A DNA stretch of 16,151 nt, taken from SFHK01 sp045538305 (GTDB taxonomy: Bacteria; Bacillota; Clostridia; Christensenellales; Aristaeellaceae). The stretch spans positions 1 to 16,151 of the forward strand of contig JAZSRC010000042.1 in the NCBI GenBank assembly GCA_045538305.1, read 5' to 3'. The notes beneath the pieces are model-generated. The model was not told the origin of the DNA. It did not search any database and saw only the letters and a list, made by a program, of their open reading frames with translations. The translations under genes were made by a program, and so were the position numbers. Shown piece after piece: positions 14,491 through 16,151 of this stretch (position 1 is its first letter; each line of letters begins with the position of its first letter).

Positions 14491-14806
14491 TTTCACCCGT
14501 TACGAATACACCTACTTCGGCAACGGCTGGCAGATACGTCCCGAATCGAAACCCCGTGGGCCGAGAGGAAAAAAGAGGTCTAAATAAAACAGAGAGAGCT
14601 GCCGTGCTGGCAGCTCTCTCCTTCTTTTCTTGCAGTCCTCGTTTAATTGTATATGACCGCCATTCTCTTTCCCATTCAACAAATGCTTTTAGAACTTCTT
14701 CCTTTAGATAGTCTTCTCGAATATCATCAAGTACACACCGTGCCACACGCTCAATTGCATTCTGAGGAATATCCGTATTGTTAACCAGCTTCTTCTTTCT
14801 TCCCAT
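14480..14806 (-). CDS. Small basic/acidic hypothetical protein (accessory type)
   Basis: This is a 108-residue hypothetical protein starting at 14806 (MGRKKKLVNNTDIPQNAIERVAR), with AAGGAG at 14816-14821 nine bases upstream. Residues 1-55 look like a genuine small helical protein: a basic start, IPQNAIERVARCVLDDIREDY, then an acidic/aromatic end (AFVEWEREW). From memory, similar short IPQ-x-A-hE-x-hAR proteins are common in gut Firmicute accessory DNA, function unknown. The second half is odd: residues 62-72 are encoded by a strong 12-bp hairpin (14592-14620) and the last codons fall in the tRNA terminator. The C-terminal half may therefore be a fortuitous extension after loss of the original stop. 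Confidence 0.55.
   Translation of the reverse strand: MGRKKKLVNNTDIPQNAIERVARCVLDDIREDYLKEEVLKAFVEWEREWRSYTIKRGLQEKKERAASTAALSVLFRPLFSSRPTGFRFGTYLPAVAEVGVFVTGEINK
14592..14633. terminator. Strong hairpin, possible bidirectional terminator
   Basis: GAGAGAGCTGCC (14592-14603) pairs perfectly with GGCAGCTCTCTC (14609-14620) around GTGCT. The + strand continues CTTCTTTTCTT and the - strand continues TGTTTTATTTAG, so both directions have moderately T-rich tails. It lies inside the - strand reading frame of the small hypothetical protein, which suggests that gene's functional 3' end is before it. Confidence 0.55.
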
Positions 14807-14839
14807 AGTACTCTACTCCTTTATTTTTAATTCGTTGGT

Positions 14840-14845
14840 ATTATA
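14840..14845 (-). promoter_or_regulatory. -10 element for the small hypothetical gene
   Basis: The complement of 14840-14845 is TATAAT, 33 bases upstream of the ATG at 14806. No convincing -35 is present at 16-18 bases, so this is a partial promoter call. Confidence 0.3.
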
Positions 14846-15080
14846 GGTGAGTGCTCCGAAATATCGTCGCAAATGGATGTAGAAAGAATGGGTCAAAAAG
14901 GGCGCAAAGTTTTACGAGGTCTGCCCTCCCAAATTGAGAAAACCTTTCTCCATCAAAAAGGGGGTTTTTCGTCATCTATATTGTTTTCACCTGTAAGGAG
15001 TGAGCAGCCGCAGCAAACGGCTGCACCTGCCCTTGGGTGAAAAGGGAGAGTTGCTGCCAGCGCATACATTAAGCTGGCAA

Positions 15081-15110
15081 TTGTCTACTGGATGACGATA
15101 CCAGTATAAT
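15081..15110 (+). promoter_or_regulatory. Candidate SigA promoter inside the accessory region
   Basis: TTGTCT (15081-15086), 18 bases, then a perfect TATAAT (15105-15110). A transcript would start near 15117 and run toward the terminator at 15637-15676, about 560 bases. The -10 lies partly within a 6-bp inverted repeat (15086-15106). Confidence 0.4.
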
Positions 15111-15636
15111 AACGATGGTGCAGCACAGCCACATCAGAGAGTGTGCTTGGCATTGAAGCAGCCCAACTGTCCTGCTTTGATGTTGGTAAGGGGTTAAAGC
15201 TGGAAGAAGACCTCATTAAGCCTAACCCGACCCATTGGTCGGTACATTGGTTAAAATTATCCCAGGCGAGAGGCATTGCCACCGTGCTCATGTATGGAGA
15301 GCGCAGGAGATGCACAGACATACCGAAAGGTTACGCACGTGGAAACCGGAGTGGCTTGGCGCGTGTAGAAAGTGTAGCAGATTCAATGGGGCAACCCATT
15401 GGAGAAACAGTCGGACAGTTAGAGAATACGGACACCTCGCTGATACAATGCGATACAATGGATGAGCGGCGTGAGATTTTCTCACTTTTGGTTTCCTCAG
15501 GGCGGCTTCTTTCTCTTTCTACAGGGGAAGTCTGCCCTGAGGAAGCCGTTTGCCTACTATGTGTCCAGCAACGTGTCCAGGAATCGCAGCGTGAGGGTTG
15601 GTATCAGCCACTTGATTCAGGTGTTCTTATAGATAA

Positions 15637-15676
15637 GGGAGTGTTCCAGAAAAATGGTGCACTCCCGTTTTTATTT
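15637..15676 (+). terminator. Intrinsic terminator in the accessory region
   Basis: GGGAGTG (15637-15643) pairs with CACTCCC (15660-15666), with an inner CCA/TGG, followed by GTTTTTATTT. The T-run is on the + strand only, so it should stop rightward transcription before the relaxase fragment. On the - strand the flank is TTATCTAT, much weaker. Confidence 0.65.
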
Positions 15677-15916
15677 GGCTGTATCAACGCTCACGGTCAT
15701 CATACTCTGGGGTTTGTTCATCTCAGCTTCCTTAAAGGCTGCCGTGACCGCCTTGTTCCAGTTCTCAGCCTTGACCAAGAAGAAATTGAACGGGGTCAGC
15801 TCCCATTGGATGTCGGACGCAGCGAAGTCCCTACCTTGGTCGTGGTCGGCAGCGGTGCGATTGGCTTCCAGCTGCAACCCATAGAGGGACGCTCTCTTCC
15901 TTTTCTCAACTCTCAT
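15671..15916 (-). pseudogene. Truncated Pre/Mob (MobV-like) relaxase, N-terminal fragment
   Basis: The 81-residue frame contains KRKRASLYGLQLEANRT, then FAASDIQWELTPFNFFLVK and AENWNKAV. This pattern fits the N-terminus of the Pre/Mob plasmid mobilisation relaxases of Firmicutes, which nick oriT and are normally 350-500 residues. Similarity seems to end near residue 60, and the last ~20 residues before TAA look unrelated, so the gene is truncated by a junction near 15735. The frame also stays open upstream of the ATG at 15916 and reads KITAYCI, as expected of a family N-terminus. An in-frame ATT lies five bases after a GAGG there, which suggests the original start codon has been lost. The family call is from motif memory, not a search. 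Confidence 0.5.
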
Positions 15917-15965
15917 AATACAATAAGCCGTAATTTTTACCTCATTTCTTTCGTTTCTCGTATTT

Positions 15966-16123
15966 TAGCATCGAATAAGCCAAACTTTGCTATCCGCACC
16001 GCTCGGGCATCTCTTGGATGCTGCGCCCGTGGGACGCACAGCAGCGGCAGAGCCACCCTCTCTGGCCGCGTTCACCCCTGTGACAATCTTGTTCCCACCC
16101 CCGTCACAAGACTGTCCCAAGAC
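15966..16123. repeat. oriT-like repeats upstream of the relaxase fragment
   Basis: Upstream of the relaxase fragment are TAGCA/TGCTA (15966-15970/15988-15992, 17-base gap), TGTGAC/GTCACA (16079-16084/16103-16108), and CAAGAC repeated 11 bases apart (16107-16112, 16118-16123). Transfer origins of mobilisable elements usually lie just upstream of the relaxase gene and carry such short inverted repeats. The identification is positional only. The rest of 15917-16151 is GC-rich with no gene I can support. Confidence 0.3.
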
Positions 16124-16151
16124 TTCAAACAGCCTGCGGACAGACAAATCT

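Larger units (their letters stand above)
14984..15676 (+). ncRNA. Candidate structured RNA region (no recognised family)
   Basis: The 14846-15670 stretch has no convincing gene but is rich in hairpins on the + strand. TTTTCACC/GGTGAAAA (14984-14991/15036-15043) encloses GCAGCCG/CGGCTGC (15004-15010/15018-15024). Then come TGCCAGC/GCTGGCA (15055-15061/15073-15079), TACTGG/CCAGTA (15086-15091/15101-15106), CCGACC/GGTCGG (15227-15232/15237-15242), CAATGGG/CCCATTG (15384-15390/15395-15401) closed by the GNRA loop GCAA, and an 11-bp TTCCTCAGGGC/GCCCTGAGGAA stem (15493-15503/15534-15544). An intrinsic terminator ends the region at 15637-15676. GNRA caps plus a closing terminator fit a large non-coding RNA, but 5-7 bp stems also arise by chance. 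I looked for group II intron domain V and did not find it. Confidence 0.25.
15113..16150 (+). other. Long stop-free frame running off the right edge, product unrecognised
   Basis: After TAA TAA at 15107-15112, the + strand frame has no stop for 346 codons to the window end. The first in-frame ATG is at 15290 and no ribosome binding site precedes it. The middle part (from about 15386, reading MGQPIGETVGQLENTD) has an ordinary mix of charged and hydrophobic residues but matches nothing I know. The frame runs through the hairpins and terminator described here and is antisense to the relaxase fragment, which argues against it being a normal gene. A stop-free run this long is still unexpected by chance. 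Confidence 0.2.

Noticed and set aside
14402..14711. + strand frames beginning in the tRNA-Leu 3' half and continuing downstream
   Set aside because: They start inside a tRNA (the VRVPLSAP-type reading is a classic tRNA artefact) and cross its terminator; no ribosome binding site or family match.
15051..15095. Leader peptide starting at TTG 15051 after AAAGGGAG
   Set aside because: The spacing to the start is only about two bases, and the segment is better explained by the TGCCAGC/GCTGGCA stem.
15085..15485. Two - strand frames of 78 and 65 residues
   Set aside because: No ribosome binding sites, odd composition rich in His, Cys and Ser, and no family resemblance.
14984..15676. Group II intron
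   Set aside because: GNRA loops and dense pairing suggested it, but I found no GUGYG-type 5' end, no domain V sequence and no maturase coding region.
14432..16151. Element integrated at the tRNA-Leu 3' end with duplicated att sites
   Set aside because: No second copy of the tRNA 3' sequence appears in the window, the tRNA terminator is intact, and no integrase gene is visible.
1..16151. CRISPR array or toxin-antitoxin pair
   Set aside because: No regularly spaced repeats of CRISPR size and no recognisable cas or toxin/antitoxin genes were seen; the only tandem repeats are 10-11 bp pairs.

Overview
The window reads as chromosomal DNA from an anaerobic, endospore-forming Firmicute of the class Clostridia. 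The reasons are a forespore sigma factor gene (sigG) next to ylmC/ymxH and nrdR, a BMP/Nup-type nucleoside ABC transporter, strong GGAGG-type ribosome binding sites, short AT-rich promoters, and a ferredoxin-linked aldo/keto reductase. The species cannot be named from this sequence alone. The right-hand 1.3 kb has a different texture and looks like the remains of a mobile element.

Region 1 (1-6404, + strand) holds the end of a BMP-family substrate-binding lipoprotein gene, an intrinsic terminator, then a tightly packed ATPase-permease-permease set (nupO-nupP-nupQ type). Together these form an ABC importer, most probably for purine nucleosides. It is followed by a membrane-anchored phosphodiester-glycosidase-domain protein and an unknown single-pass membrane protein, which are spaced as one unit. 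A bidirectional terminator at about 6441-6475 separates this block from convergent genes.

Region 2 (6487-11830, - strand, read right to left) is nrdR, a PhoB/PhoR-like response regulator and sensor kinase (ATGA overlap), a 4Fe-4S aldo/keto reductase whose ribosome binding site lies in the last codons of the kinase gene, and a fucose/arabinose-isomerase-like protein. Close spacing suggests co-transcription from a SigA-type promoter upstream of nrdR.

Region 3 (11962-13127, - strand) is sigG followed by ylmC/ymxH, ended by a strong terminator. An AT-rich divergent control region (13068-13424) holds a candidate forespore promoter, an inverted repeat, a tandem 11-bp repeat and a near-perfect SigA promoter driving an unknown four-TM membrane protein with a Glu/Thr-rich ectodomain. 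Directly after that gene comes tRNA-Leu(UAA) with encoded CCA and its own terminator.

Region 4 (14432-16151) is accessory DNA: a small basic protein gene, a stretch without a convincing gene but with many RNA-like hairpins and a closing intrinsic terminator, a truncated Pre/Mob (MobV-like) relaxase fragment, and oriT-like repeats at the right edge. A + strand frame stays open from 15113 to the window edge with no recognisable product. This region is the best place to look for something undescribed: either a large structured RNA or an unrecognised coding sequence. I could not establish a new biological system from the sequence alone.
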